Shown: piece by piece, positions 10,028 to 20,094 of the stretch
How the letters are laid out: each line of letters opens with the position of its first letter
How positions within the stretch are numbered: the first letter of the stretch is position 1
DNA from: Phytophthora colocasiae
Taxonomy: Eukaryota; Oomycota; Peronosporomycetes; Peronosporales; Peronosporaceae
NCBI GenBank assembly: GCA_018806915.1
Contig: JAGKQI010000021.1
Coordinates: 1-64,000 of the forward strand
Length of the DNA stretch: 64,000 nt
Direction: 5' to 3'
Program-made: the position numbers and the translations under genes
Notes under the pieces: generated by a model
The model's input: the letters and a program-made list of their open reading frames with translations, nothing else
What the model was told of the DNA's origin: nothing
Databases searched by the model: none

Positions 10028-13000
10028 ATCGAGCCATCCGGAAGCTAGAGACCAAGTTCGTCCGATGCCTGCACGTGAATGCCGAAGAGTTGAACTTGGA
10101 GCCTGCTGTATATGTACATGAGGGAAGCGACATGTTGTCCCAGTTGCGTGAGCAGCTGGTTATGCTTCCGGAAATACATGAGCTGACTCCAAAGTGTGAT
10201 ATCGAATCGGCCGATGTAGGTGAACCGGGAAAAACTACTCCAGAAGAGGAACGTAAACTTCGGGACATTCTGAAGCGCCATCGGAGTATTTTCTTGGGGG
10301 ACGGTAATGCGGCTCCTGCTCCGGCCAGAGGTGTGATATGCGTGGACGTCGGGTCAGCAAAACCTGTCGCTCAACGACCCCGATCGATAGCTCCTCACTT
10401 GGCGATCAAGGTGTACGAGTTGCTCAAGAAGCTTCTGGAGACAGGTCTGATTGAACATTCCGAAAGCCCATGGGCCTCTCCAATCGTCATTGTTCTGAAG
10501 AAGAATGGGGTCGACATCCGGATGTGCATCGACTACCGGGTCGTGAATGGATTCATTTTACTGTCGAACTACCCGCTACCTCTGATCGACGATTTGCTGA
10601 TTGGATTCGAAAGTGCGATGTGGTTTATGAGTCTTGACATGGCCAGTGGATTCTGGGCCATCCGGATGTCCGAGAGGGCGAAACTGATCTCGGCTTTCGT
10701 ATGTCCGTTTGGACACTTCCAATGGGTGAGAATGCCATTTGGACTGAAGAATGCTCCACTAGTCTACCAGGCGGTTATCAACAATTGTCTGTGGGGTTTT
10801 GTCCGACTCCCGCCAGAGGAAGAAGCTGAAGTTCAACCGGAGGTTATGGAATTTCTGGGATTGGTCCGACCTGAGCATTCACTTTTGGACGATCGACCCG
10901 TTGGAGTTCAAGTGCCGAACCTGTCGGACACCATGACAGTCTTCCAACGGAACATCCCTGCTCCGTCACAGATGAGCCCGGTGTTAGGTCGAAGTTCGTA
11001 TATCGACGACATTGTTCATGGTGCTCCAACATGGGACCAGCTATGCGAAGACTTGAACGCACTTCTGTTTCGACTCCGATATTGGAACATCTCGGTGAGC
11101 CTTCCGAAGAGCGAGTTTGGAAAACTGACCATCCCGTACTTGTCCCACGAGATCAGTGCGGAGGGTATCAGAGCGACTCCAAAAATCGCGAAGGGCGTTT
11201 TGGACCTACCATTTCCGAACACTCTGAAAGGGGTCCAATCGTTCCTTGGAAGTTTGAACTATTACCACAAGTTCATCGAAGATTTTCCCGTGGTCGCCGC
11301 AGTGTTGTATGAGTTAACTGATGAGCAGATTCAAGTCCGGCCGGAACTTGATCAGGCCAAGGAAGCGTTCGGACTTCTGAAGCACAAGATCGTTTCGACT
11401 CCACTGCTTCGACACCCCGACCGGACTCGACCGTTCGTGATCATCCCGCATGCAAATGCTTGGGCGGCTTGCGCTGTCTTGGGCCAGGAGTATGATGGTG
11501 TTATCCATCCGGTCAGATATACCGGTCGCGTTCTGAACGACTCTGAACTGCGATATCACATTGCGGAAAAGGAGGTCATCGCAATACTGAGAGTACTCCA
11601 AGTTTTCCGGACGCTGGTTGAACAGTCCAAGTTGATCGTGTACACACGGTATTCCGTCTTGAAGTGGGTTATCAATTCCAAGTCGGCGGATGGACGATGG
11701 GTACCCTGGGGACTCACACTGTCCCACTGGAATTTGGACATTCGGAAGGTCCAACGGGATGAAGATGGTTTGGCGGCCATTATGGGCGCCGGAATCACTC
11801 GTGAACACTTGGACGAAATCTCAGAGTCGTTGATTCCACTGAAGGGACGCATCCGGAAACCACCAGTGATGAGTATCGAGATGTTGGAGTCCGACTACGA
11901 AGGCGTCGTTCTGAGTTTCGACGGAGCTGCCAAGACCTCCAACCGGAAGGGCAGTTGTGGATGCATCCTTTGGAAGTTACCCGGTTGGACTATCCTCGAG
12001 GCTCGAGGTTTCATCTTGGAAGATGTCACCGTGAACGATGCCGAGTACCACGGCCTTCTGAAAGGTATGCTGATGGCGTCCGATCGGAAGATCCAAGAGT
12101 TGGTTATCGTTGGAGATTCTCGGATCGTGATTCAACAAGTTCAGGGTCTGATCAACTGCAATCAACCGCACCTCCAAAAACACCTTGCGGAGGCGGAGGT
12201 TTTGAAGGCAAAGTTCCAGAGGGTCCGACTGGTGCATCTCAAGCGAGACTACAACCAGGCCGCCGACTATCTCACTTCCAAGACTTTACTCTTGGGAGCG
12301 TCATGGGATGTCGAGGACGAAAGTGACCTACGTCATTTGGAGTACGTATCCAAGATTCCGGAAAAGTTGATGAAGCCTGAGGTTCCGGAAGTCAAGATCA
12401 CTCCAAAAGACAACGGACCAGTTGAACCTCCGGATGGTCATACTCTGAAAGATGAACCGCCAGATGATCAGCCTTCAAGTTCTGTGCGCATGAGTGCCCA
12501 GGGGCCAGCGGACGACATCCAAGTTGGTGGAAGGTTAGATGACAATCCTCCGGTTGGAGAAAATCTCGCTGGATCAGAATCTGCCCCCCTGACGTTCGCC
12601 GCTCGAGTCATGGCTGTGATAGCTCAGAATAATGATGAACCGGTTGGACGTCCAGATGGACCTCCAATGGGACCACTGGAGTTCCAGGCAGAGCGATGGC
12701 GGAGGATCAAGGTCCACCAAGACGCTGACGAGTACTTGTCTGAGCTGAAGTCATTTCTGAAAGGAGAGTTCCAACGGTTCTCCCCCCGGAGACTCCGAAA
12801 GATTGCCAAGGTCGCAGACCTGTTCACGTTGGACAGTCGAGATGTGCTGTACCGGATGACCACTGTCGCCCAGAAGCGTCCACGCGATTTTTTGGGTGAT
12901 TTGAGGTTGGTTGTTCCGGAGTCACTCCGGTCGGATATGCTACATTATGCCCATGAGGATTTCCAAGGTGGTCACCAAGGTATCCGTCGGACTCACGAAA

Positions 13001-13650
13001 AGTTACTCTTGGAGTTCTACTGGCCTGAAATGTATGCGGATGTTGAACGGCATGTGAAGGAGTGTGTAGATTGTGCCAGTGGAAAGGGACGACCTCCAAA
13101 TGGAGGACCGTCGCCTGGAAACATCGAACCGGCATATCCATTCCAAGTGGTGTCGATGGATTTCGTCACTCATCTTCCGAAGTCGGCTCGTGGGAATACG
13201 TTCTTATTATTGTTCCAAGATATGTTCTCTGGATATGTCATGTGCAAACCAATGAGTTCAACGACTGCCCAAGATGTTGCTGAAGTCTACGAGCAAGTGG
13301 TCTTCCAAAAGTTTGGTGCCAGTTCGATGATCCGACATGACCAAGATCCAAGGTTCATGAGTGCGGTGTTCGGATGTTTCCGAAATCTACTTGGAAGTCT
13401 CCAACGGGCTACTTTGGGATATCGCCCTCAGGCGAACGGTCAACAAGAACGGTCAGTCCAAACGGTCGTCCGAAGTATCCGAGGTTACATCATGGAAGCG
13501 GATCAGTCCGACTGGGACGACCATGTTGAACGGTTGATGTTCGCTTTGAACACTTCGTTCGATGCCACCCGGTTGGAGACTCCCTTTACTTGGTGCACGG
13601 CTGGGACGCCCGAGTACGATTTCGGCAATGTTGGGTCCAAAGGCCAATAG
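9964..13650 (+). CDS. pol: Gypsy-1 Pol: RT, RNase H, second RNase H, integrase
   Basis: A frame of 1,228 codons. RT: SPWASPIVIVLKKNG, MSLDMASGFW and the catalytic SYIDD near 11,000-11,010. The RT-linked RNase H follows (~11,340-11,800). A second type-I RNase H lies at about 11,905-12,300 with acidic residues in SFDGAAK, NDAEYHG, IVGDSRIV and YNQAADYL. The integrase has an H-H-C-C zinc domain (HEDFQGGHQG...CVDCASG) and a DDE core (VSMDFVTHL, RHDQDPRF, RPQANGQQERS). The RT palm contains an insert (LWGFVRLPPEEEAEV..., ~10,790-10,980) before SYIDD, which could impair it. The frame ends at a stop just after the integrase core, and the chromodomain tail continues in other frames. Confidence 0.88.
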   Translation: MVEELESEDVQSEAESKLDVVNRAIRKLETKFVRCLHVNAEELNLEPAVYVHEGSDMLSQLREQLVMLPEIHELTPKCDIESADVGEPGKTTPEEERKLRDILKRHRSIFLGDGNAAPAPARGVICVDVGSAKPVAQRPRSIAPHLAIKVYELLKKLLETGLIEHSESPWASPIVIVLKKNGVDIRMCIDYRVVNGFILLSNYPLPLIDDLLIGFESAMWFMSLDMASGFWAIRMSERAKLISAFVCPFGHFQWVRMPFGLKNAPLVYQAVINNCLWGFVRLPPEEEAEVQPEVMEFLGLVRPEHSLLDDRPVGVQVPNLSDTMTVFQRNIPAPSQMSPVLGRSSYIDDIVHGAPTWDQLCEDLNALLFRLRYWNISVSLPKSEFGKLTIPYLSHEISAEGIRATPKIAKGVLDLPFPNTLKGVQSFLGSLNYYHKFIEDFPVVAAVLYELTDEQIQVRPELDQAKEAFGLLKHKIVSTPLLRHPDRTRPFVIIPHANAWAACAVLGQEYDGVIHPVRYTGRVLNDSELRYHIAEKEVIAILRVLQVFRTLVEQSKLIVYTRYSVLKWVINSKSADGRWVPWGLTLSHWNLDIRKVQRDEDGLAAIMGAGITREHLDEISESLIPLKGRIRKPPVMSIEMLESDYEGVVLSFDGAAKTSNRKGSCGCILWKLPGWTILEARGFILEDVTVNDAEYHGLLKGMLMASDRKIQELVIVGDSRIVIQQVQGLINCNQPHLQKHLAEAEVLKAKFQRVRLVHLKRDYNQAADYLTSKTLLLGASWDVEDESDLRHLEYVSKIPEKLMKPEVPEVKITPKDNGPVEPPDGHTLKDEPPDDQPSSSVRMSAQGPADDIQVGGRLDDNPPVGENLAGSESAPLTFAARVMAVIAQNNDEPVGRPDGPPMGPLEFQAERWRRIKVHQDADEYLSELKSFLKGEFQRFSPRRLRKIAKVADLFTLDSRDVLYRMTTVAQKRPRDFLGDLRLVVPESLRSDMLHYAHEDFQGGHQGIRRTHEKLLLEFYWPEMYADVERHVKECVDCASGKGRPPNGGPSPGNIEPAYPFQVVSMDFVTHLPKSARGNTFLLLFQDMFSGYVMCKPMSSTTAQDVAEVYEQVVFQKFGASSMIRHDQDPRFMSAVFGCFRNLLGSLQRATLGYRPQANGQQERSVQTVVRSIRGYIMEADQSDWDDHVERLMFALNTSFDATRLETPFTWCTAGTPEYDFGNVGSKGQ

Positions 13651-14337
13651 CCTTCCGGAGCGCACAGCCTATGAGTGGAGACGTAGTGTGCAACGTGACT
13701 ACAGTTACGCTGTTGCGTTCGCTGAAGATCTCCAAAAGAAGGCCAAGAGGCGCCGGTCGGAGGCCCAAACGCAAAAGTGGAAGGAACTGGTCCGAACCGT
13801 TGAAGTCCCGGTTCGAAAAAGGGAGATTCAGTCTGGCTGTACATTCCGAAGGTTCAAACGGGACTTAGTCGAAAATTGGCTCACATGTGGCATGGACCTT
13901 TCCGGATTGAAGAGGTGCACGATGACTTCCGAGTGAAGCTCAAGGTTGAGGACACGGGTTATCGTGTCAACCCTTGGGTCCACATTAGTCGCCTGAAGCC
14001 ACGAGCCATCTTTCCGAAACGTCCAACCGTGGAAGTCCAACCGGACGATGACGATGATTTCGACGCTGCCTTGCTTCCCGAAGACAGTTGGGAACCGGAT
14101 GTCGGAAACAACGAGTATGAGGTCGAAAAGATCTTGGATCTCCGATGGTCCAAGCGGACCCGAACTTCCAAAAGAGTCCGAGAGTATCAGGTCAAGTGGA
14201 AAGGTTACGACGAACCAGAATGGCTACCTGTGTCGCAACTCAGCTGCGGTGCCCTGCTCTATGAGTTCAATCAAGGAGCAAGAGCGCGGGCGAGATTCCA
14301 AGCGATGCAGGCAGGGGACGATCATCCCCGGGCTTAG
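13590..14337 (+). pseudogene. Gypsy-1 integrase tail and chromodomain, frameshifted
   Basis: The integrase tail continues after 13,650 in two further frames. The last frame (13,876-14,337) has MWHGPFRIEEVHDDFRVKL and NPWVHISRLKPR, the usual GPY/F-like and 'H-x-S-x-LKP' region. A chromodomain follows (EYEVEKILDLRW...YQVKWKGYDEPEWLP). The chromodomain probably targets integration to histone-marked chromatin. At least one frameshift separates it from the integrase core. Confidence 0.8.
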
Positions 14338-14559
14338 ACATCCAACAAGTCTTATGGCATGTTGGATGTCCGGGTGGTGTGATTATTGGAACTGTTACGA
14401 CGGACATTGATTTGATTTTGATTGTACCTTTTGGGGTGTTCGAGTGACTGTGGACATGTTAGAGATTGGAGTTTTCGAATGGTGAAAATTGGAGACGAGA
14501 TGGCGAGCTATGACGAGATGGAACAGTGATGGAAATGAAGGTGAGTGTATTCTGGATGA

Positions 14560-17500
14560 TTAATGTGGGGTCACTACGTATGAAATATGCAAGACTACGA
14601 AAGGCATCCAGATGGAAAACACTCGCTTGGACTTGCATAGTGCCCACAGGTCAGAGAACTTCACGCGTTGTCCGGCCGGAATCAACTTGGCACGAACGTC
14701 TGGTGGGAGGTGCGCAATGCGCTCCTTGTCCGACTTGGAATGGCTCCATTGGGCTCGTCCAGGTTCACGCTTGTCCAAGATCTTCAACTGCTCTTGGACA
14801 GTATACGGCGCCGAAGTGTCCGGGTTGATGTGCTTCGGATCCATGAGAATCCAGTGGCACAGCTTGTGCGGGTACGCCCAGATGCCAGGCTCCATCCAAA
14901 GTGAGTCCGGGATGTCGGGATCCAGCTCCGTTTGGAGTGCGAGAACGCGCTTCCGGAAGGACGCTTGGTGGTTCGACCGATCGTTCTGCATCTGACGTAC
15001 GAGAGCGGGAGCATCGGCCGAACCATCCAATGTCAACCAGTGACCAGCGTTCCAGAACGACCGGACATTCCGTGAGACGAACTTGATCCACCGACCCAAC
15101 GCTTCCACCGTGTCATCCGAGAGGTCATCGCGCTTGTGAAAGAAGAACGTTTGGGTTCGGTTGGAGAACATCTCACTCCAAGGTGCGTCCGCCATGAGCT
15201 GCTGGATCTCTGAGAACTTGGTTGTCGAACGGGACTTCAAGATCTTGATGTCCCAACGATTGGGTGCGTAGTCCGGGAATCCAAACGTCTGGAGCGACAC
15301 CCCATACATGGGGTCCCCACGCTTCACCCGGACTCCGTAGTGCAGCCCCGACTTGTTCTCGTCGTCCGGGCTCTCGATCACTTCTTTCTCCGACTGGGTA
15401 AGGTCTTCGTAGTCCTTCCGAGCGAGAGCCGTCCGGGCAGACTTCGTCCGACGAGACTTCTTGGAGGATTTCGGCGTGGCAGGTGTACTGCTGGAGCTCA
15501 GACGACGGCGTGCAGAACGTGGAGGAGGAGTCTTGATATCTTCCTCCTCTTCTTCTTCTTCAGCATTTCCGTCGTCGTCCGGGTGGAAGTCCTCGTCCTT
15601 GGACTTGTCATCCTTGTCTTCGACCAGAGCGTCAGGATCGGGATCTTCTTCAACTCCAGACTCGCCTTCCACCATTGGACCCCAGAACTCCGGCTGAATA
15701 TCTTGCTCCACGAGATTAGCCAGAATGGCATCGGCCATACTGAAGTAGCGGCGAGGGACGTACTTTGTCCAGTGGACGTCGTCCAGTGCGTTCCAGTACA
15801 TCATCCGGACAAGCATCGAGAGTAGAACATCCAACTGGAAGCCAAAGTGAGCCGCACGATCATCGTTCAGCCACTCGATCACAGTTGGAAACGGGACACC
15901 CGTGCGAATCAGCATCTGGACGTCCAAACGGAGATCCTCCCAAGCAACCGGGTGATCTGCCAGAGACTTCCGAGCTTTCTCCACGGTCCAAGACAACGGG
16001 TACTTGTCGGAGAGACAGTCTTCGTTAGAGTGAGCAATCCACCCATCGGGTCGCTCTTGAACCTCCTCTGGAGCCTTTCGAGACTTCTTGCGGCGCTTGG
16101 AGCTTGAAGGACCGGTTGGAGGTCCAGACCGCTTCCTGGAGGACGACGAACCGGAAGACTTGGACGAATCCTTCGTCAGGTCGACCTCGTTGCCGGCCGG
16201 AGGATCGCTCTCCTTGGATTCATCACCGTCTTCCGAACGAGGAAGTTGCGTGAATGGCGGGAACGTGTGCCGAGTGTCATCTGGAGTCATCACAGTAATC
16301 ATGGTACGCCAGGACGACGGCACTGGGACCCCATCGCGAAAGTGAATCAAAAGTTCCAAGAGACGCTCCCAGTTCAACTGGAGCTCAGAATTTCCATTTC
16401 CACCGTGACCGAGAAAGTTCATGAGTCCAACTGGACTGAAGGATTGACGAGACTTGGCGGCGGCTAGTTGTTGTTGCAGGTCTCGAACCTGACGCTGGAG
16501 ACTTTGCTTGTCGCGCTTGTGTTCTTGGATGAGCTGTAAAGTGTCAGCTCGGAAGTTCTGCACGAGTTCCTCCTTCTCGGCTGCCGACATCGATACAAGC
16601 CGTTCCAGGGCTTGAATTTTCAGCTGAGACTCACGTTTCAAGTTGTCCAAGGAATCTTGGACAGCCAGTGCATCCGTCACCGCCGCGTCTGTATCTTCGA
16701 GCAGTGTCTGGTTCCGGGAGAGCTTCTGGATGACGCGACGAAGGTTAGAGACCGTCCCGAACACGCGACGCGCGAGACCTTCGGGTTCGAACTGCGTCAG
16801 GATAGACGCAAATTCCCGTCGGACCAGCAGGTTGTTCATCTCGGAATCCAGGGCATCCCCATCCAGAGGACGACCTCGGGGCACCAGCACGCGATAGTCC
16901 AAGTTCACTTTATCCTCGAAGAACTGAAACAACTCGGACTTCTCTGCAGTTGACAGACTCTCCAGCTGGACCATGCCCTCCAGACCACCATACCCATCTT
17001 GGACGAAGACACCAGGCTCCAAGTGGCGATCTGCCAATGGGATTCCAGCGATACGGACGCGCTCGTCGGAGCTCATGTCCTCCAAAATGTAACGACCGGG
17101 CCCCAACGTGAGAGTGGATACAGCCTTGCGCTTGAAAAATCCGATGCTGGAGGCCTCTCTGATGGTCACGAGCGAGCCAGGTACCTTCGCCGTGTCTGGG
17201 AAAGGAGGTGCAGGAGGCTCCGACGCGTGGCCACTGCCGCCGTCCTCCTCCCTGAAGTCATCCTCAGCCGTGGAACCGCTGGGAGCCGCTCCGGCAGACA
17301 CTTCCGTGCCGCCACCACCGTCGCCGTCGGCGCCAGTCGCCGCAGGAGCATTGGGAGATGCGTGTGAAGACGAGGCGCCTGTCGCAGGTGCGTCGGACGT
17401 CGAGGCGCTGCTTGGGGTCGCCATCGATGCGTTCAAGAGCTTGGAAATCGGGTTATGACTGGTGAACTGCCGTTTGGATTTGATTTGAGCCTTGATTGGG

Positions 17501-17727
17501 TAATTTGGGACGGGACGCAGAAAGGAAGCGACCTCCGCCAGTTGAAGAACGGAGTTGGAGTTTGCTGAGAAAGGAGATCTTCTGTTGTACTGAATTTTCG
17601 TGGACACAAAGCTCCTGCCGGACTGATAGACCTTTTCAGACTGAACATTCCGACCGAACCGACCTGAAGGTTTAGACCGACTGGGAGTTTTGGATGTCCA
17701 AGATGATGTCGCCCCACTTCGTCTCAT
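14560..17727 (-). CDS. Gypsy-1 antisense ORF, novel nuclear-type protein
   Basis: An intact minus-strand frame of 1,055 codons from ATG 17,727 (an internal ATG at 17,424 would give 954 aa) between pol and the 3' LTR. Visible parts, in order: an Ala/Ser/Pro/Gly-rich N-terminus; a globular block (LVTIREASSIGFF...LGPGRYILEDM); a ~100-residue coiled coil (about 14 residues of it being QSLQRQVRDLQQQL); a basic NLS-like KRRKKSRK; a globular block rich in Trp and Leu; an acidic run of Glu; and a Trp-rich C-terminal block (LGRWIKFVSRNVRSFWNAGHW). No family was recognised. Upstream, TCATTGAGAAATTTACT (17,763 to 17,747) matches the oomycete initiator. It is continuous while the sense genes are frameshifted, which suggests selection or recent acquisition. 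It could be a captured host gene or an accessory retrotransposon protein. Confidence 0.75.
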   Translation of the reverse strand: MRRSGATSSWTSKTPSRSKPSGRFGRNVQSEKVYQSGRSFVSTKIQYNRRSPFSANSNSVLQLAEVASFLRPVPNYPIKAQIKSKRQFTSHNPISKLLNASMATPSSASTSDAPATGASSSHASPNAPAATGADGDGGGGTEVSAGAAPSGSTAEDDFREEDGGSGHASEPPAPPFPDTAKVPGSLVTIREASSIGFFKRKAVSTLTLGPGRYILEDMSSDERVRIAGIPLADRHLEPGVFVQDGYGGLEGMVQLESLSTAEKSELFQFFEDKVNLDYRVLVPRGRPLDGDALDSEMNNLLVRREFASILTQFEPEGLARRVFGTVSNLRRVIQKLSRNQTLLEDTDAAVTDALAVQDSLDNLKRESQLKIQALERLVSMSAAEKEELVQNFRADTLQLIQEHKRDKQSLQRQVRDLQQQLAAAKSRQSFSPVGLMNFLGHGGNGNSELQLNWERLLELLIHFRDGVPVPSSWRTMITVMTPDDTRHTFPPFTQLPRSEDGDESKESDPPAGNEVDLTKDSSKSSGSSSSRKRSGPPTGPSSSKRRKKSRKAPEEVQERPDGWIAHSNEDCLSDKYPLSWTVEKARKSLADHPVAWEDLRLDVQMLIRTGVPFPTVIEWLNDDRAAHFGFQLDVLLSMLVRMMYWNALDDVHWTKYVPRRYFSMADAILANLVEQDIQPEFWGPMVEGESGVEEDPDPDALVEDKDDKSKDEDFHPDDDGNAEEEEEEEDIKTPPPRSARRRLSSSSTPATPKSSKKSRRTKSARTALARKDYEDLTQSEKEVIESPDDENKSGLHYGVRVKRGDPMYGVSLQTFGFPDYAPNRWDIKILKSRSTTKFSEIQQLMADAPWSEMFSNRTQTFFFHKRDDLSDDTVEALGRWIKFVSRNVRSFWNAGHWLTLDGSADAPALVRQMQNDRSNHQASFRKRVLALQTELDPDIPDSLWMEPGIWAYPHKLCHWILMDPKHINPDTSAPYTVQEQLKILDKREPGRAQWSHSKSDKERIAHLPPDVRAKLIPAGQRVKFSDLWALCKSKRVFSIWMPFVVLHISYVVTPH

Positions 17728-17746
17728 CGTGTCCTTTCACCTCGAG

Positions 17747-17763
17747 AGTAAATTTCTCAATGA
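17747..17763 (-). promoter_or_regulatory. Initiator/FPR-like core promoter of the antisense ORF
   Basis: On the minus strand TCATTGAGAAATTTACT has the same length and spacing as TCATTGTTCAATTTGCC before GH6-C. It lies 20-36 bp upstream of ATG 17,727, a normal distance for an oomycete initiator. It is outside the LTR, so transcription of this ORF need not use LTR signals. Confidence 0.55.
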
Positions 17764-17786
17764 GAGCACATGACGAGAGGGACGGT

Positions 17787-19317
17787 TGTGAAGATGTGGC
17801 TCCAGTTTTTACGGAGTAAATACCCCAGCTACGCTCTGATTGGCTCTGAAAGTACTATATTGGGACGCTGCGAGCCAAGGAGGATTGAATGGACAAAATG
17901 AATGTGGATTCCGGAGAGCCCAGGCGAAGTCAGTCCAAGATCTCCAGTTGGGACTCCAAGTGGTATATGTCCGGTCGGACGTACATACTCAAGTCAAGTG
18001 ATTTCCTGGACTGCCGCCTTCTGCCCAGTTGACCTGATTTCGAGATATTGGAGTTACTTTTGGATGTCCAAGTGGAAGATGGCTGTTTGATGGAACCGGT
18101 CCAACCGGACCAGTCCAGATTTGTACCCAGAGTCCAACCGGACTAGCCCTGATTTGTACCCAGAGTCAAACCGGATTAGCCCTGATTTGTACCCACAATC
18201 GGCCGTTGAAGATCCGACCATACTAGACCCAAGTGTTTTCCGACCGACCAAGACGACCGACCATGATCTGTTCGGCACAGCTGGAATTCGGCCATGTTCT
18301 TCGGTGTTCTTCGGATGTGTCAGGTCGCCTCCGGATAAGCACGCCTCTACCTATAGTGAAACCAAGTCTATTTTGCATGTTTAGCTTTACAACGGATAGT
18401 TATATATTAAAGAGAGTTCAATTTGCCACCAAGGGCGCAAGTGGAAGAGCGGGAGGTTTCCCATAAGCCACCACTGTGAGCACTGCCGACCAGCCTCGAA
18501 GTGAGTCAGCGAACAAGCGTCAGGCCGCGTCGACTATCGTCACCGCCGCGTGAATCTCCGCCAGGTTAAGACCAAGTTGGGAAGGTGATCCGGGCGGCGA
18601 TTCCTGGGCGTGACCCCTCCCATTTCATATCCCAGTTGGACATTCCAAACGGTCGTTTGGTTTGTACATTTCATATTACAACTGCGTTTTAGGAGGTTAT
18701 TAGTAGTCACCCCTGAAATTGATTGATTGACTGCTGTGTGATTGGACTGTATTTGTGTGTGTGTATTTTGGAGTGCTCTATAGTATTCCTGGTACATTTG
18801 GATAATTGTCTTCTGGGAGTCCAAGTGGACTTGCCAGAAGTGGTGCGCTAAAGGACCCCGGGATTGTGCCAGTGTCCCGGTTGGAGTGTCCAACGTCGTA
18901 CTGGCATTTGGAGTGCCCACCGCTCAAGGGCCGGAAAGAATAAGAAGCGGCTGTATATTTGCATTTAACTCTCTTGTATATTGGTTATCTGTTGTTGGAA
19001 GGCTTTGCTAATAGTCTCTCACCTGCATTCAGACTCAACCACTGCATTTGGAAGTGCATTAGCACTCTACATCTGGATCCAGTCAAGCTTTTGGAAGTAA
19101 CTCATCCAGGTGGAACTCCTCGCGTTCGAAGACAAACGACACCTACGAGGGTAGTCACAAGGTCACACGCCAACCCTCTTTCCGGATACCCATTTGGATC
19201 CCGGTTGGAGGTTCTGACTTTCGTTAGTCTGACCGGACATCTTTCCAGTCGGACTTATTTTCCGGAAGACACGCTATACGCACCTGGGCGGGAAAAGTGT
19301 TCACCCACTTCGCCACA
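17787..19317 (+). repeat. Gypsy-1 3' LTR
   Basis: About 1,531 bp, starting TGTGAAGATG and ending CGCCACA, matching 2,419-4,041. A purine-rich GACGAGAGGGACGG precedes it as a weak polypurine tract. ATAC follows at 19,318-19,321 as the target duplication. Confidence 0.93.
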
Positions 19318-20094
19318 ATACCATCGCCGGAGTGTCTGGAAACACTTTGTCTAGTGCATTCATGCAAGCTAGATCACGATCGGTCAGAATGACGTGAGGA
19401 CTGTCAATGTGGTACTCAATCATCAGAAGTCGAAGCATGTTAAAAGCCCACATGTAGTCGTCCGTCTCCTCACCAGGTAGCCAACATTGCGCTACTGGCA
19501 AGACCGTGTTACAACCTGTGATCGCTATGATGTTCAGCAATGGCAGCTTGTACTTGTTTGTCTTGTACGTGCAGTCTGCGATTAGGATGTCGCTGTGGTC
19601 TTTGTAGAGAGCTGTTGTAGCCGGATGCGCCCAAAACAGACGCTTCAACTCGTCGGTCTCCGGGTTAATAGTCCACTTGTAGAAAAACTTGTTAGCCTTG
19701 AGTTTCTTGAAAACCGCCTCTGTTACCGTCGACAAGGACAATTCCCTGCGTCGAGCGGCACTTTTGGCGTTAGCAATGTCCTTGGCAACCACTAATGTAC
19801 TGGGATTAGCGCTGCGTATCGTTGTTTGAATGCGCGATACCGTTACACCAGCGGCAGTTTGAATGTCTGCCAGGGATTGCATGTTGCTCACAGGCGCAAG
19901 TAGATTCGCAGCAGCATCTCGACGTCGATGAGCAGAATGCACACGAATATCTTGTGATGGCTCGTGGTTGTGTAGCTCGCTTCTCTTCGTGTGTACAATC
20001 TTCCAGGGACCAGAGACGTCATCTTTGCTGACAGCATGAATAGCGATTCGCATGGGGCATTTAGAGCGCTTAGATCCACGTTGTGTACGGACTC
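19318..20094 (-). pseudogene. MULE transposase, central fragment (split gene, part 2)
   Basis: A minus-strand frame from the end of a FAR1-type DNA-binding domain (KRSKCPMRIAIHAVSKDD, ELHNHEPS) into the MULE DDE core: ILIADCTYKTNKYKLP with the first catalytic Asp, then VILTDRDLACMNALDKVFP with the second. It stops where Gypsy-1 enters (19,317). Upstream it is cut by Gypsy-2 at 20,095, with GACTC duplicated at 20,090-20,094 and 28,032-28,036. The reading frame is continuous with the fragments at 28,032-28,265 and 2,200-2,418 once both retrotransposons are ignored. Confidence 0.9.

Larger units (their letters stand above)
2419..19317 (+). mobile_element. Gypsy-1: Ty3/Gypsy LTR retrotransposon with antisense ORF
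   Basis: A 16.9-kb element bounded by LTRs that start TG and end CA, flanked by a 4-bp target duplication ATAC. The order is LTR, PBS, Gag region (4455-8483), protease and linker (8675-10027), RT/RNase H/second RNase H/integrase (9964-13650), integrase tail with chromodomain (to 14337), antisense ORF (17727-14560), LTR. It is unusually long for a Gypsy element because of the large Gag-like frame and the 3-kb antisense ORF. The sense frames contain several frameshifts, so autonomous activity is doubtful. The second RNase H plus chromodomain recalls the oomycete elements reported under the name Chronos; that link is inference from domain order. It is inserted in a MULE transposase gene in the opposite orientation. 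Confidence 0.93.

Noticed and set aside
14560..17727. The antisense ORF as a mere shadow of a sense gene
   Set aside because: No long sense frame exists opposite it; the plus-strand frames there are short and carry no domain, whereas the minus frame is continuous with structured protein features.
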